64,000 bases of DNA from Acidobacteriota bacterium (GCA_021779935.1 JAJXZT010000006.1:28756-92755); one strand, 5' to 3'. Positions 1 through 9,000 are shown, counted from the first letter of the stretch. Numbers and translations: made by a program. The notes: generated from the letters alone by a model not told the origin.

Positions 1-580
1 TGAAGATGTTATAGGCGACGGGCGCAAAGGCGGGGAGCATGAACATCCGGCGCGATTGCAGCACCGCCGACATCACCGTGCCGAGGAAGAAGAAAATCTG
101 CGCGGGCAGCAGGATGCGGGTGAGGAGGATGCAAAGCTGCATCTCGGAGGTACGAAATTCAGGGAAAAACCAGCGGGTGAATTGCGGCGTGATGATCTCG
201 CCGACGATAACCGCAATGCCCAAAACCACGGTCATCATGGTGATGATGGCGGAGAAGGTCCGGCGAGCCTTTTCGTGCTGTCCCTCGGAGAAGTAACGGG
301 TGTAGATGGTGATGAAGGTGATGGAAACCGCGCCGCCGGAGAGCAGGTAGTTGACGAAGTCCGGCAGGGTGAAGGCGGCGACGTAAGCGTCGGTCTGTCC
401 ACCGGCGCCGAATTGCCACGCGACGTAGACGTCACGCAATGCGCCGAAGACGCGCGAGAGCATGATGGCCGTTACCAGCATCAGGCTCGCGGAGAAAACG
501 CTGTGCTCGTGCGAGGGACGGAAGAGGCGCAGCACACGCTGGAACAGGCTGGGATGAGTGGATTCGCCGGTGGTCGCCAT
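1..580 (-). CDS. murJ: MurJ/MviN-family lipid II flippase, N-terminal part (cut by window edge)
   Basis: The frame reads from an ATG at 580 to the window edge without a stop, giving about 193 residues. After a short hydrophilic N-terminus there is a stretch with LMLVTAIMLSRVFGALRDVY, like the first helix and following arginine motif of MurJ/MviN proteins. Several further hydrophobic helices follow, including one around TYCKS-free segments such as IFFFLGTVMSAVLQSRRMFM. The family flips lipid-linked peptidoglycan precursors across the inner membrane. A TACAAT box lies about 14 nt upstream of the ATG and no Shine-Dalgarno sequence is clear. A related MATE-like flippase (for example O-antigen or teichoic acid type) cannot be excluded, because the C-terminal half is missing. 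Confidence 0.8.
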   Translation of the reverse strand, partial: MATTGESTHPSLFQRVLRLFRPSHEHSVFSASLMLVTAIMLSRVFGALRDVYVAWQFGAGGQTDAYVAAFTLPDFVNYLLSGGAVSITFITIYTRYFSEGQHEKARRTFSAIITMMTVVLGIAVIVGEIITPQFTRWFFPEFRTSEMQLCILLTRILLPAQIFFFLGTVMSAVLQSRRMFMLPAFAPVAYNIF

Positions 581-665
581 CGCAGGTCATTGCGATTGTA
601 CACGGAAGAGCGAAGGGAGCCGAAGGTGGGAGCGGGCGTGACTGGCGAGGGAGGCCCTCGTCCGC

Positions 666-671
666 TAGAAT
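666..671 (+). promoter_or_regulatory. Candidate -10 box (TAGAAT) for ppa
   Basis: TAGAAT lies 33 nt before the ppa ATG, and AGGAA lies between them as a ribosome binding site. No convincing -35 hexamer is seen at the usual spacing, so this is a weak prediction. Confidence 0.35.
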
Positions 672-704
672 TGATAGCAATCATCCCGCAGGAAATGAGA
701 ACCC

Positions 705-1253
705 ATGATTCACGCTTGGCATGACATATCGCCGGGGGAGCATATCCCCGCAGAGTTCAACTCCGTCATTGAGATTCCGTTCGGATCGAGCGTGAAGTAC
801 GAGCTCGATAAGCAGAGCGGGCTCATTAAGCTGGATCGCGTGCTGTACTCCGCCGTCTACTATCCGGCAAACTACGGATTCATTCCGCAGACGCTGGCCG
901 AGGACGACGACCCGCTCGACGTGCTGGTGTTCTGCCAGGAGCCGGTGGTGCCGCTGACGATAATTCACGCACGCACGATCGGGCTGATGACGATGATCGA
1001 TGGCGGCAAGAAAGACCACAAGATCGTCGCCGTGGCGACGCAGGACCCGGAGTTCAACAGCTATCACGAGGCGGCGGAGATGCCTGACCATCGCCTGCTG
1101 ATGCTGCGGCGATTCTTCCAGGATTACAAAATGCTGGAGGGCAAGGCAGTGGAAGTGGACGAAGTTTTACCGGCGAAGGAAGCCTTCCCTGTCATTGAGG
1201 ATGCATTGGCGCGTTACAGCAAGCAACGGCGCAAGGGGTTCACCCAGAAGTAG
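705..1253 (+). CDS. ppa: Inorganic pyrophosphatase, family I
   Basis: This 182-residue protein has the family I soluble pyrophosphatase signature [10 protein letters not shown] (about residues 66-75), which carries the metal-binding aspartates. The upstream [17 protein letters not shown] and [12 protein letters not shown] segments are also typical. It hydrolyses pyrophosphate to phosphate in the cytoplasm and so drives biosynthetic reactions forward. The length is normal for the family (170-180 residues). The ATG is preceded by AGGAA at a spacing of about 9 nt. The gene stands alone, divergent from murJ and convergent with hemG. Confidence 0.96.
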   Translation: MIHAWHDISPGEHIPAEFNSVIEIPFGSSVKYELDKQSGLIKLDRVLYSAVYYPANYGFIPQTLAEDDDPLDVLVFCQEPVVPLTIIHARTIGLMTMIDGGKKDHKIVAVATQDPEFNSYHEAAEMPDHRLLMLRRFFQDYKMLEGKAVEVDEVLPAKEAFPVIEDALARYSKQRRKGFTQK

Positions 1254-1321
1254 GTTGATGCGTGTCGATGCAGAGAACGGCGGCCTTCGTGGCTGCCGTT
1301 TCAATTTGCGTTCGGGAATGT

Positions 1322-2740
1322 TCAGCGCGCCGGCTGCCCGGCGTTGGCAGCGAGGAGGCTGAGACGCAGCGCGGCTTCCTGGCCGGTGCGTATGCAGTCG
1401 GGCACTCCAATGCCGCGAAATGCGTTTCCGGTAATCTCCAGCGAAGGACGGCTTTTGACGGCAGCTTCGATACGCGCCACGCGATCAAGGTGTCCGGTGG
1501 TGTATTGCGCCATGGCTCCGCGCCAGCGGTAGATGCGGACAAAGCGCGGCTCGGCGTCGAGGCCGAGGATCGCCTTCAATTCGGCGCGCACGATCGACTC
1601 AATCTCCTGATCGCCGAGGGAAAGCACGGCCTCGTCCTTGGATCCTCCGAGGAACGAACGAACGATGCCCTTGTCAGCCGGAGCGCGATGCGGGAACTTG
1701 TTATGTACGAACGTGCAGGCCAACATGCGTCGGTGCTCGCTGCGCGGCACGAGGAATCCAAAGCCGGGAGGCAGACCCGAGAGTTGCTGCATGCTGTAGC
1801 CCATGGTGACGGTGACTGACGAGCTGTACTGGACAGCGCGAAGATCGTCGGCGAGTTTGCCGTCCACATTGGCAAGCAACTTTCCGGCAACGCGAGCGGG
1901 AGTCGCCATAACGAGAGCATCGAAGCTCTCAACACCGGCAGATGTCGTCACATCGTATTTGCCGTCGCGCAATGCAATGGATTGCACGGATGTTCCAGTG
2001 CGCAGGGCAGAGCGATCAACGCGCTCAAGCAGGGCATCGATCATCTGCTGCATGCCGTCGCGCAGCGAACTGAAAAGAGGGCGCGGTTTGGCATGCGCCA
2101 TCACAGCCTTCATCTTGTTATGGGCGGCGAGCATGGCGCGACTGAGGCTGCCATACTTCTCTTCCATATCGACAAAGCGCGGCAGCACGGCGCGAGCGCT
2201 GAGATCGGAGGCATCGCCGCCATAGACGCCGGAGAGCAGCGGGTCGGCCAGACGGTCGACGACCTCCGCGCCGAAGTGACGCTCGACCATCTGCGCCACG
2301 GTTTCGTCGTTGCGCATGGGACGCGGCGGGTGCAGAAGCTCGGCGACCATGCGGCACTTGGTCCCCACGGAGAAGAGGGGAGAAAGCGCTGTCGGCAAGA
2401 TTTTGGTCGGCACCATGAACATGAGGCCGTCGGGCATGGCGATGAGGCGGTTATGAACGACGATGTAGGTCTTGCGCTGCGCGTCGTTGGAACCGATCAA
2501 CTGATCGGCGATGCCGAGTTCCTGGCAGAGATTGGCGGCCCAAGGTTTTTCGGTGAGGAAGGAGTCGGGGCCGCCTTCTACAAGGCACCCATCGATGTGT
2601 TCGGAGAACATCGATCCGCCGAGGCGATTGCCGGCCTCAAGCAGGACATAGGTGAGCGGCACTCCCTTGGTGCGCTCTTTTTCCAAATAAAAAGCGGCAC
2701 TCAAGCCTGAGATGCCGCCGCCAATAATCCCAACTCGCAT
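1322..2740 (-). CDS. hemG: Oxygen-dependent protoporphyrinogen/coproporphyrinogen oxidase (HemG/HemY type)
   Basis: This is a 472-residue FAD-dependent oxidase of the HemY type. The protein starts MRVGIIGGGISGLSAAFYL, a dinucleotide-binding GxGxxG fold at residues 3-19. The C-terminal TGNAFRGIGVPDCIRTG segment is the usual FAD-contacting end of the family. The ATG at 2740 is only 4 nt after the hemH stop codon, and a longer open frame upstream would overlap hemH, so I chose this start. It oxidises protoporphyrinogen IX or coproporphyrinogen III. Which substrate applies in this lineage cannot be decided from sequence. It is the last gene of hemE-hemH-hemG. Confidence 0.9.
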   Translation of the reverse strand: MRVGIIGGGISGLSAAFYLEKERTKGVPLTYVLLEAGNRLGGSMFSEHIDGCLVEGGPDSFLTEKPWAANLCQELGIADQLIGSNDAQRKTYIVVHNRLIAMPDGLMFMVPTKILPTALSPLFSVGTKCRMVAELLHPPRPMRNDETVAQMVERHFGAEVVDRLADPLLSGVYGGDASDLSARAVLPRFVDMEEKYGSLSRAMLAAHNKMKAVMAHAKPRPLFSSLRDGMQQMIDALLERVDRSALRTGTSVQSIALRDGKYDVTTSAGVESFDALVMATPARVAGKLLANVDGKLADDLRAVQYSSSVTVTMGYSMQQLSGLPPGFGFLVPRSEHRRMLACTFVHNKFPHRAPADKGIVRSFLGGSKDEAVLSLGDQEIESIVRAELKAILGLDAEPRFVRIYRWRGAMAQYTTGHLDRVARIEAAVKSRPSLEITGNAFRGIGVPDCIRTGQEAALRLSLLAANAGQPAR

Positions 2741-2744
2741 ACCG

Positions 2745-3671
2745 TTACCGCGCTCCCGCCGCCATTTTCGACGCCAATCGCTCGCGCGCCAAGGCCGCCA
2801 CGGCCCGCGCAAGCATAGGCGAATCGTTCAGCGACTCGGCTCGCCACAGGCGCATTCCGTGCGAAGCCGCGAACTGCTTGAAGGCAATATCAATGTCGTA
2901 CAAAACTTCGACGTGATCACAGAGGAAACCAATGGGCTGCACGAAGACGCCAGCATGGCCCTCACTCTTCAGGGCAAGGATCGTCTCTTCCACTGTGGGG
3001 CCGATCCAGACTCCACCCGACATGCCCTGACTCTGAAATGCGAATCGCCACGTTCCGTTGAAAACTTCCGGCACCTGCTTCGCAACCAGCGAGGCGGTTT
3101 CGCGCGCCTGGGATGCATAAGGATCGCCGGCTTCAATGGTGCGTTGCGGGACGCTGTGCGCGGTGAAGATTACGGGCAGAGACGACCTGGCTTCCGCGGA
3201 GGCTTTCTTCAGTCCATCGCGCAGAAGCTGTCCGAAGGCTTCGATAAGAAGGGGTTGATCGTGCCAACTTTCGATGAAGTCCACGGTGAACGGCGCTCGA
3301 CCGGTTTCTCCCACCACGGCGCGTTTGTAGAGTCCGACACTGGTGCGCGAGTTCTGTGGCGCCATGCAGATGGCCACGGCATGGGTCACACCCTCTTCCG
3401 CCATCTCGATGACGGTATCGCGAATATAAGGCTTCCAGTTGCGCATGCCGACGTAGGCGGGAATTCCGAGTTGGAGAGAAATGGCATCCGCCTGCTGGAA
3501 GGTGAGCTCGGTAAGAGGAGAGTGGCCAATCAGCTCGTAGCGGTGCTGGATCTCTTTGACAACTTCGGCGGGCAGAGGGCGTCCGCTGGTCACATTCTTC
3601 AGGTAGGCAGGAATGTCCTCGGGTTTTTCCGGGGTTCCATGCGCAAGAAGAAGAATGGCTGCGCTCTCCAT
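2745..3671 (-). CDS. hemH: Ferrochelatase
   Basis: This 308-residue protein inserts ferrous iron into a porphyrin. The N-terminus AAILLLAHGTPEKPEDIPAY, GHSPLTELTFQQA, the catalytic-histidine segment IFTAHSVPQRTIEAGD, SGGVWIGPTVEETI and HVEVLYDIDIAF are all ferrochelatase hallmarks. The ATG at 3671 lies 5 nt past the hemE stop, and an AGGGAG within the end of hemE can serve as its ribosome binding site. The open frame runs further upstream over hemE, but that extension is arginine-rich shadow sequence. It may use protoporphyrin IX or coproporphyrin III, depending on which haem branch operates. Confidence 0.94.
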   Translation of the reverse strand: MESAAILLLAHGTPEKPEDIPAYLKNVTSGRPLPAEVVKEIQHRYELIGHSPLTELTFQQADAISLQLGIPAYVGMRNWKPYIRDTVIEMAEEGVTHAVAICMAPQNSRTSVGLYKRAVVGETGRAPFTVDFIESWHDQPLLIEAFGQLLRDGLKKASAEARSSLPVIFTAHSVPQRTIEAGDPYASQARETASLVAKQVPEVFNGTWRFAFQSQGMSGGVWIGPTVEETILALKSEGHAGVFVQPIGFLCDHVEVLYDIDIAFKQFAASHGMRLWRAESLNDSPMLARAVAALARERLASKMAAGAR

Positions 3672-3676
3672 CACGA

Positions 3677-4732
3677 CTACTTCACTCCCTGGCTCCGCAG
3701 TTGCGCGGAGTACTCTTTCACAAATCCGGCGAGAGCTTTCACGTTGTCCACGGGGGTCTGTGGCAGGATGCCGTGTCCGAGATTGAAGATGTGTCCGGGA
3801 CGGCCGTTGGCCTGCCTCAGGATATTCTCGGCGCGGGATTGAAGTTCCGGCCACTCGGCGAAGAGCAGTACCGGATCGAGGTTTCCCTGTACGGCGGTGT
3901 CGTGGCCGATCATCTGCCATCCCTTATCAAGCGGAACGCGCCAGTCGAGTCCGAGGACATCGGCGTGCGTTTCCTTCATGGAAGGAAGCAGGGTCGTGCT
4001 GTCGGTGCCGAAGTAGATGATGGGCGCTCCGGTCTTCCGCAAGCGCTGAATCAACTCCGTGGTGCGCGGCAGAACGTAGCGACGATAATCCTCCACGCTC
4101 AGGCATCCCACCCAGCTATCGAAAACCTGGAGGACGTCGGCTCCGGCGCGGACCTGATCGGCTGCATAGGCGACAAGGACTTCGACCAGTTTGCCGAGAA
4201 GTTCATCCCACAGCGCCGGCGAGCGATACATCATGCGTTTGACTTCGACGTAATTGCGCGACCCGCCGCCTTCAATCATATAGCTGGCAAGGGTGAACGG
4301 CGCTCCGCAGAAGCCAATGACCGGAAGCTTATTGCCCCAGTGCTTGACGCACTCAGCGATGCCCTCGGCGACGTAGTGCAATTCGGAGGCATGGTCGGTG
4401 GACAGCGCATCCACGTCCTCTGCCGTACGCACCGGGCGTTCGATGACCGGGCCTTCTCCGGCGGTAAAGTGGAAGGGCAAGCCCATCACTTCGAGCGGAA
4501 GCAGGAGGTCGGCAAAGATGATGGCGGCATCGACGCCAAGCGCTTCGGCGGCCGTGATGGTGACTTCGGCGGCGAGCTTGGGCTTCTTGCAGATATCGAC
4601 AAGGGAATGGTGCTTGCGGACTTCGCGATACTCGGCCATGAAGCGGCCAGCCTGGCGCATAAACCAGACCGGGGTCGATTCGGTGGGAAGTCCCTTACAG
4701 GCGCGGACAAAGATGGATTCAGGAGCAGCCAT
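3677..4732 (-). CDS. hemE: Uroporphyrinogen decarboxylase
   Basis: This 351-residue protein decarboxylates uroporphyrinogen III to coproporphyrinogen III in haem biosynthesis. Both family signatures are visible: PVWFMRQAGRFM (about residues 21-32, with the substrate-contacting arginines) and GFCGAPFTLASYMIEGGGS (about residues 140-158). Length and ends match the family. It is the first gene of the hemE-hemH-hemG operon, and the three genes are separated by only 4-5 nt, so they are probably co-transcribed and translationally coupled. A TACATT hexamer 9 nt before the ATG may be the -10 element, which would leave a very short leader. Confidence 0.96.
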   Translation of the reverse strand: MAAPESIFVRACKGLPTESTPVWFMRQAGRFMAEYREVRKHHSLVDICKKPKLAAEVTITAAEALGVDAAIIFADLLLPLEVMGLPFHFTAGEGPVIERPVRTAEDVDALSTDHASELHYVAEGIAECVKHWGNKLPVIGFCGAPFTLASYMIEGGGSRNYVEVKRMMYRSPALWDELLGKLVEVLVAYAADQVRAGADVLQVFDSWVGCLSVEDYRRYVLPRTTELIQRLRKTGAPIIYFGTDSTTLLPSMKETHADVLGLDWRVPLDKGWQMIGHDTAVQGNLDPVLLFAEWPELQSRAENILRQANGRPGHIFNLGHGILPQTPVDNVKALAGFVKEYSAQLRSQGVK

Positions 4733-4840
4733 GAAACTACTAATGTAGCACTGCGGATGAACTCCGGGGTGTGACTGGAATCACAACCAGCGGGTGCCCG
4801 GATGGGGCATTGCCGAACGGGAAAATCTCTTGCCGGAGAG

Positions 4841-5620
4841 TTACAGAAGGCGCTCCGGGGCCCAGATCAAAACCTTCAACATGCGGGAAAAGTGAGCCAT
4901 GGGTTCGTCGGGCAGCGTGAGGCCGAGCGGTTCGACAAGGGTATTGCGCTCGATATGCACCTCTGCGGGTTGAAGCGGCCACGGTAAATGATGGATTTCG
5001 GCGCGATAAAGACGATTGCGATTGAAGGCATAGAGACAGTAACGCCCGGTGAGGAAATCATCGAGACTGCGCGGACGAGGTTCGAAGACTTCACCCGATG
5101 GACGATACGTGCCGACGAATTCAGGCATGCCATTTTTGGCCGCAGGCCCGTGAATCCGCTTGGAATGGAAGTGAATGCCCTCTTTGGCTTCGAGCTTCAT
5201 TGATGCATGCCAATACGGCAGACGATAGAAGATGCGCGCTCCCCAGACCGCCGACAAATTTCCCGCATCCAGACTGAAAAAATAGACGCCCGGCTTGCCG
5301 TCGTAGGTGACATACGTGCGGACGTTCAGCTCGGGAAATGTGGAGATGGACGGAATCGGCGGAATGCCCGGCGGGCGGGTGTGCGCGATCTGGAATGGAG
5401 TGATGGAAAGCCACGCCTGACCGCCATAAAGATCCAAGGTGAGGACATCCGGGACGATCTCCCGGAGCACCTGCGGTTCAAAGGCGTAATGGAGGAAGAG
5501 GAGGTTATTCCAGGATTGGGTCATCACCCACGGGGCATCGGGAGGGAGCCAAGGACGATGCGAGACCGCGAAGAGCAGACTATCGGCCGTGATGTAACTT
5601 GTGTGGACTTCGGTTTCCAT
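4841..5620 (-). CDS. DUF2071 (YqjF-like) family protein
   Basis: This 259-residue protein resembles the uncharacterised YqjF/DUF2071 family. Matching blocks are MTQSWNNLLFLHYAF near the N-terminus, the VLTLDLYGGQAWLSITPF segment, FPELNVRTYVTYDGKPGVYF and a C-terminal HHLPWPLQPAEVHIERNTL. No signal peptide or membrane helix is evident and the biochemical role is unknown. The ATG has a GAGAGG ribosome binding site 5 nt upstream. It lies 108 nt upstream of hemE on the same strand, so weak co-transcription with the haem genes is possible but not shown. Confidence 0.8.
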   Translation of the reverse strand: METEVHTSYITADSLLFAVSHRPWLPPDAPWVMTQSWNNLLFLHYAFEPQVLREIVPDVLTLDLYGGQAWLSITPFQIAHTRPPGIPPIPSISTFPELNVRTYVTYDGKPGVYFFSLDAGNLSAVWGARIFYRLPYWHASMKLEAKEGIHFHSKRIHGPAAKNGMPEFVGTYRPSGEVFEPRPRSLDDFLTGRYCLYAFNRNRLYRAEIHHLPWPLQPAEVHIERNTLVEPLGLTLPDEPMAHFSRMLKVLIWAPERLL

Positions 5621-5686
5621 GACGCCTCTCCAGCACGCGACGGGAAACGTTACGGATTGGAAGTGGCCTTGCAGTTCCGCTGTAGG

Positions 5687-6505
5687 CTAGTTGGCTGCCG
5701 CGCGGGTCTGGAGTGCATCAGCAGCGTTAGTCCCGCCGAACGTCTTCACTTCATAAGCCTTGTGCAAGATGGTGACGATCGCCCGTCCAATAATGCGGGC
5801 TTTTGCGGTTGAACGCAACATGGTCGGGACGGTGAAACCGTCCACGTCAGCAAAATCCTGCACGAACTCGACCTTGCGGACGAAGAAGGAAGGCGACTTT
5901 GCCAGCGTGCCCTCCATCCGGCACAAGCTACCGGTATAAGCATCGACGAAGATCTTGCCTTTGAACAGGCCGGGCTTTTTGTGGCGCGGTTTGACCTGGA
6001 AAACATGGGTCAGGCTACCGTTCACCGTCTCCTCGCCCTTGTAGCTGAACTTGTAATTCTGCTCGGTAAGGGCGGTATCGGAGGGATTCCCCTTGTCGAT
6101 GTGGTCGACTTCCGACTGGAGCAACCGGATGATTACGTTCGTCTTGACGAAGCCATCTCCCGTATAACGAATGCTGCGATAGGAGAGGGACCGTGGGTCG
6201 GCCGTATAAGTGCGCAGGAGCTCGTACTTGCCCTTCTGCCTGGTATCGGGCAGAACAGCCTCGATGATGGTGTGGTCCTGATAACCGGCCAGACTGGCGG
6301 CTTGCACGGAGGAACGCTCGGTAAAGACCTTCAGGGCCAATTCCGGCGCCATGCGGGGGAGCGGCGCGGACACAGGAAGCGAGAGGCCGCTGGAAGGCGG
6401 ATTTTCCGTCACAAGACTGAGCACGGGCGCACCAATAGTCTGGGCGCAGGTGATCCCCGCCATCGCAACAGAAATCAAAAATAAGATTGCAGCACGTCGA
6501 AACAT
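5687..6505 (-). CDS. Exported protein of unknown function (outer-membrane lipoprotein-sorting-like fold suspected)
   Basis: This 272-residue protein starts with a signal peptide (MFRRAAILFLISVAMAGITCAQ). The cysteine near residue 20 could be a lipobox, though the motif ITCAQ is imperfect. The mature part repeats extended segments such as KGKYELLRTYTADPRSLSY and YSGEE-type strands ending in GKIFVDAYTGSLCRMEGTLAK. This pattern resembles LolA/LppX-like exported proteins common in Acidobacteriota. I do not recognise a precise family. The likely location is the periplasm or outer membrane. It precedes the DUF2071 gene on the same strand, with 66 nt between them. Confidence 0.7.
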   Translation of the reverse strand: MFRRAAILFLISVAMAGITCAQTIGAPVLSLVTENPPSSGLSLPVSAPLPRMAPELALKVFTERSSVQAASLAGYQDHTIIEAVLPDTRQKGKYELLRTYTADPRSLSYRSIRYTGDGFVKTNVIIRLLQSEVDHIDKGNPSDTALTEQNYKFSYKGEETVNGSLTHVFQVKPRHKKPGLFKGKIFVDAYTGSLCRMEGTLAKSPSFFVRKVEFVQDFADVDGFTVPTMLRSTAKARIIGRAIVTILHKAYEVKTFGGTNAADALQTRAAAN

Positions 6506-6769
6506 GAAACTAATAGACTTACACAGTAAATTTAGAATGAAAGAGTAAGTGTGTGCTTACCACAGTCTTTACTACTTTAACTGATTCGTAGCGGTTCTGG
6601 AAAGTCGCACTCATACCAACGGTAACCATGACCCCTTTGGGGAACCGGCACTTTCCGCGAGCCATGGGGCGCTGCCGGGGGGGGTGGAAATTCCCAGAGT
6701 TTCCATGGCGGACCCTGTTTAGTGATCACTCACTTTCCGGCTGGGGCATGACCGGGGTAGGATGCACGC
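6506..6769. other. Divergent intergenic region before thyX
   Basis: This 264-nt stretch separates the exported-protein gene (minus) from thyX (plus). It holds a short inverted repeat GTAAG/CTTAC around 6544-6560, a run of eight G near 6677-6684, and the thyX -10-like box at its right end. I see no gene in it. Confidence 0.5.
6758..6763 (+). promoter_or_regulatory. -10-like box (TAGGAT) placing the thyX transcript start on its ATG
   Basis: TAGGAT is followed by six bases and then the ATG of thyX. With standard geometry the transcript would start at the A of the ATG. No Shine-Dalgarno sequence is present. ligA and trmFO in this window show the same arrangement. Confidence 0.45.
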
Positions 6770-8386
6770 ATGCCTGCATCGCAAGTCCAGCCCGACTCGA
6801 CCCAAATCAAACCCGAACCCCTGCCGGAGGTGTACTGCGTCCACGGCGTCGACCCTGAAGTTCAGGCGTACGCCATGGCCAAGTATTCGCGGTCGGCACT
6901 GTCCATGAAGGAGTCCCTGGCCGAACTGAATGAGCAGAAGGCGGAGAAATTTCTCAACACCTTCTACTTTCAATACGGACACCGCTCGATCGCCGACCTG
7001 GCACATATTGCGATGGCGATCGAACGGCTTTCGTTGCTAGCCGCCACCATCGTTGTGGATGAGCAACGCTGGGACGGACAGGAACGATCGACCCGCTACC
7101 AGGACTTCAAGAAAAGCAGCTACTACACGCCGAGCTTCGGCGGAGATGCCGAACTTGTCCGCCAGTATCGTGAGTCGATAGAGTTCCTGTTCTCCGAGTA
7201 CCGCGAGTTTTCCGAGCTGATGTTTCAGCACCTTGTCTCGATCACTCCGCGACCGGACGAGATGAAGCAGGATGCTTATGAACGCACGCTGCGGGCCCGG
7301 GCCTTCGACATTTCGCGCTACATCCTGCCGCTGGCGACCAATACGTCGCTCGGGCAGATTGTGAACTCCCGCACGCTGGAGACACAGGTTTCGCGGCTGC
7401 TTTCGCATACGCATCACGAGGTTCGGCAGCTTGGTCAACTGATGAAGGATGCGGCGCGCGGGGCGGCCTTCAACGCGAATCACGCGGCCTATCGCAACCT
7501 GGTCGAGGCTATACGGTCCAAGGACGAGACCCTGGGCGCACTGGCCGAACGACAACTTCTGCGCGAGGTGCACGTTTCTCCAACCCTGGTGAAATACGCC
7601 GAACCAAGCGCGTATGAAATGGAAACGCGACGAGCACTATGGCAGGCGGCCGCCGAAGCGATGAAGGGCGAGCACATCGCCACGGCTCCAGAAGTGGACC
7701 TGCTGGACGACGAACCTCTGGAGATTGAACTGGCCACGACCCTGCTCTACGAACACTCTCACTATCCTTACCGGCAGTTGCGGGAGTGCGTGAAGGCCAT
7801 GGGCGAAACGCGGCGAGAGGAAATTATCGATCTCGGACTTCGACATCGCGGGAAGCATGACGAGATGCTGCGTGCGTATTGCTCAGGCCAGAAGTTTCGG
7901 TTCGACATTCTTATGGATATCGGCGGCTATCGCGACCTGCATCGCCACCGCCGCTGCGTGCAGATTCACCAGACGTACACGGGCGCACACGGGTATGACA
8001 TGCCGGCGGAGATAAGGGATTGCGGGCTGGCCGGACGCTATAGCGCGCTGATGGAAAGCGCACGCAGGAGCGCCGCGCAGATTACGGCGGAACTTCAACC
8101 GTCATTGCCAGCGGACAGCACGGACCGCGTACTCCCCGGACCGGGACATACAGCGCCGAGCCTGCAATACCTGTTGCCGCTGGCATTCCGCAAACGGACG
8201 CTGTTCAAGATGGACTTTGCCGAGGTGGTGTACATCACGGAATTGCGTACGGGAGTCGCGGGACACTTCAGCTATCGGAACATTGCCTGGAAAATGTATG
8301 AGGCGGTCGCCGAACGCTACCCTTCGCTGGCGAAATATTTCCGCGTAACCGATGCGCGCGAACCGGTCGACCTGTTGAAGAGGTAA
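6770..8386 (+). CDS. Tandem ThyX-family (FAD-dependent thymidylate synthase-like) protein
   Basis: This 538-residue protein has two ThyX-like halves; single-domain ThyX is about 220-250 residues. The first half has YGHRSIADLAHIAMAIE (about residues 69-85) and QERSTRY (104-110), matching the end of the ThyX signature but without the RHR. The second half has GKHDEMLRAY, FRFDILMDIGGYRDLHRHRR (RHR at 392-394) and no following SxRY. ThyX makes dTMP from dUMP with methylenetetrahydrofolate and FAD. Whether this tandem form still does is inference. There is no Shine-Dalgarno sequence; a -10-like box ends 6 nt before the ATG. The next gene starts 2 nt after its stop. Confidence 0.8.
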   Translation: MPASQVQPDSTQIKPEPLPEVYCVHGVDPEVQAYAMAKYSRSALSMKESLAELNEQKAEKFLNTFYFQYGHRSIADLAHIAMAIERLSLLAATIVVDEQRWDGQERSTRYQDFKKSSYYTPSFGGDAELVRQYRESIEFLFSEYREFSELMFQHLVSITPRPDEMKQDAYERTLRARAFDISRYILPLATNTSLGQIVNSRTLETQVSRLLSHTHHEVRQLGQLMKDAARGAAFNANHAAYRNLVEAIRSKDETLGALAERQLLREVHVSPTLVKYAEPSAYEMETRRALWQAAAEAMKGEHIATAPEVDLLDDEPLEIELATTLLYEHSHYPYRQLRECVKAMGETRREEIIDLGLRHRGKHDEMLRAYCSGQKFRFDILMDIGGYRDLHRHRRCVQIHQTYTGAHGYDMPAEIRDCGLAGRYSALMESARRSAAQITAELQPSLPADSTDRVLPGPGHTAPSLQYLLPLAFRKRTLFKMDFAEVVYITELRTGVAGHFSYRNIAWKMYEAVAERYPSLAKYFRVTDAREPVDLLKR

Positions 8387-8388
8387 GT

Positions 8389-9000
8389 ATGCGCACTTTT
8401 ATCCGGTCATGTTGTGCCGTGCTGCTGCTGTTTGGAACGCTTGCCGCGCTGGGCCAGACCAAAGAGGCTCGCGACAAGTACAACAAGGCACTGAAGGAGC
8501 TTGATCGCCGAAATTTTCCGAAGGCAGAAGAGTTGCTGAAGAAGGCCACGGCAGCGTCTTCTGACTGGGCTGCGGCGCAGATGCTGCTGGGCGATGTGCT
8601 GTTCGGGGAGAAGAAATACGCGGCTGCGGCGGAAGCTTACGGGCAGGCCCATAGGGCCGATGACGCAAAGAAACAGCTTTCCGCGGACGACCGGCGGAAC
8701 ACGCTGGATCAGGAAGGCGTGTCGTTGGCTATCGACCGCAAATATGACAAGGCGCTCGCCGTCTACCTGCAGGCGGTAAAGGAAGACCCGGAGTATCCGC
8801 TGTACGAATATAACTATGCCTGCGTCTACTCGGAGATGGGCGATCTGGATTCAGCACTGGTCCACCTGAAAAAAGCATGGGCGCTTCGGGCGAATATGCC
8901 GCGAGGCCAAGCGTTTCCTGATCCGCGACAAGACAGCTCGTTCAAGCGCTGGCTCAACGATCCGCGCTTCCAGGAAGCAGTCGCGCATATGGTGATTTGA
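8389..9000 (+). CDS. Exported TPR-repeat protein
   Basis: This 203-residue protein has a signal peptide (about residues 1-22, ending LAALGQ). Tetratricopeptide-like helices follow: residues 25-60 (YNKALKELDRRNFPKAEELL), 64-90 and 115-160 (SLAIDRKYDKALAVYLQAVK, then YNYACVYSEMGDLDSALVHL). The repeats suggest a periplasmic protein-interaction scaffold, but no partner can be named. It starts 2 nt after the thyX stop, so the two genes probably share a transcript although no functional link is obvious. Confidence 0.8.
   Translation: MRTFIRSCCAVLLLFGTLAALGQTKEARDKYNKALKELDRRNFPKAEELLKKATAASSDWAAAQMLLGDVLFGEKKYAAAAEAYGQAHRADDAKKQLSADDRRNTLDQEGVSLAIDRKYDKALAVYLQAVKEDPEYPLYEYNYACVYSEMGDLDSALVHLKKAWALRANMPRGQAFPDPRQDSSFKRWLNDPRFQEAVAHMVI

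Noticed and set aside
2745..3920. Longer ferrochelatase with 83 extra N-terminal residues.
   Set aside because: The extension overlaps hemE and is an arginine-rich shadow; the ferrochelatase fold starts at the ATG at 3671.
6671..6690. G-run near 6677 as a possible G-quadruplex or phase-variation tract.
   Set aside because: A single run of eight G without partner runs or a reading frame it could switch.
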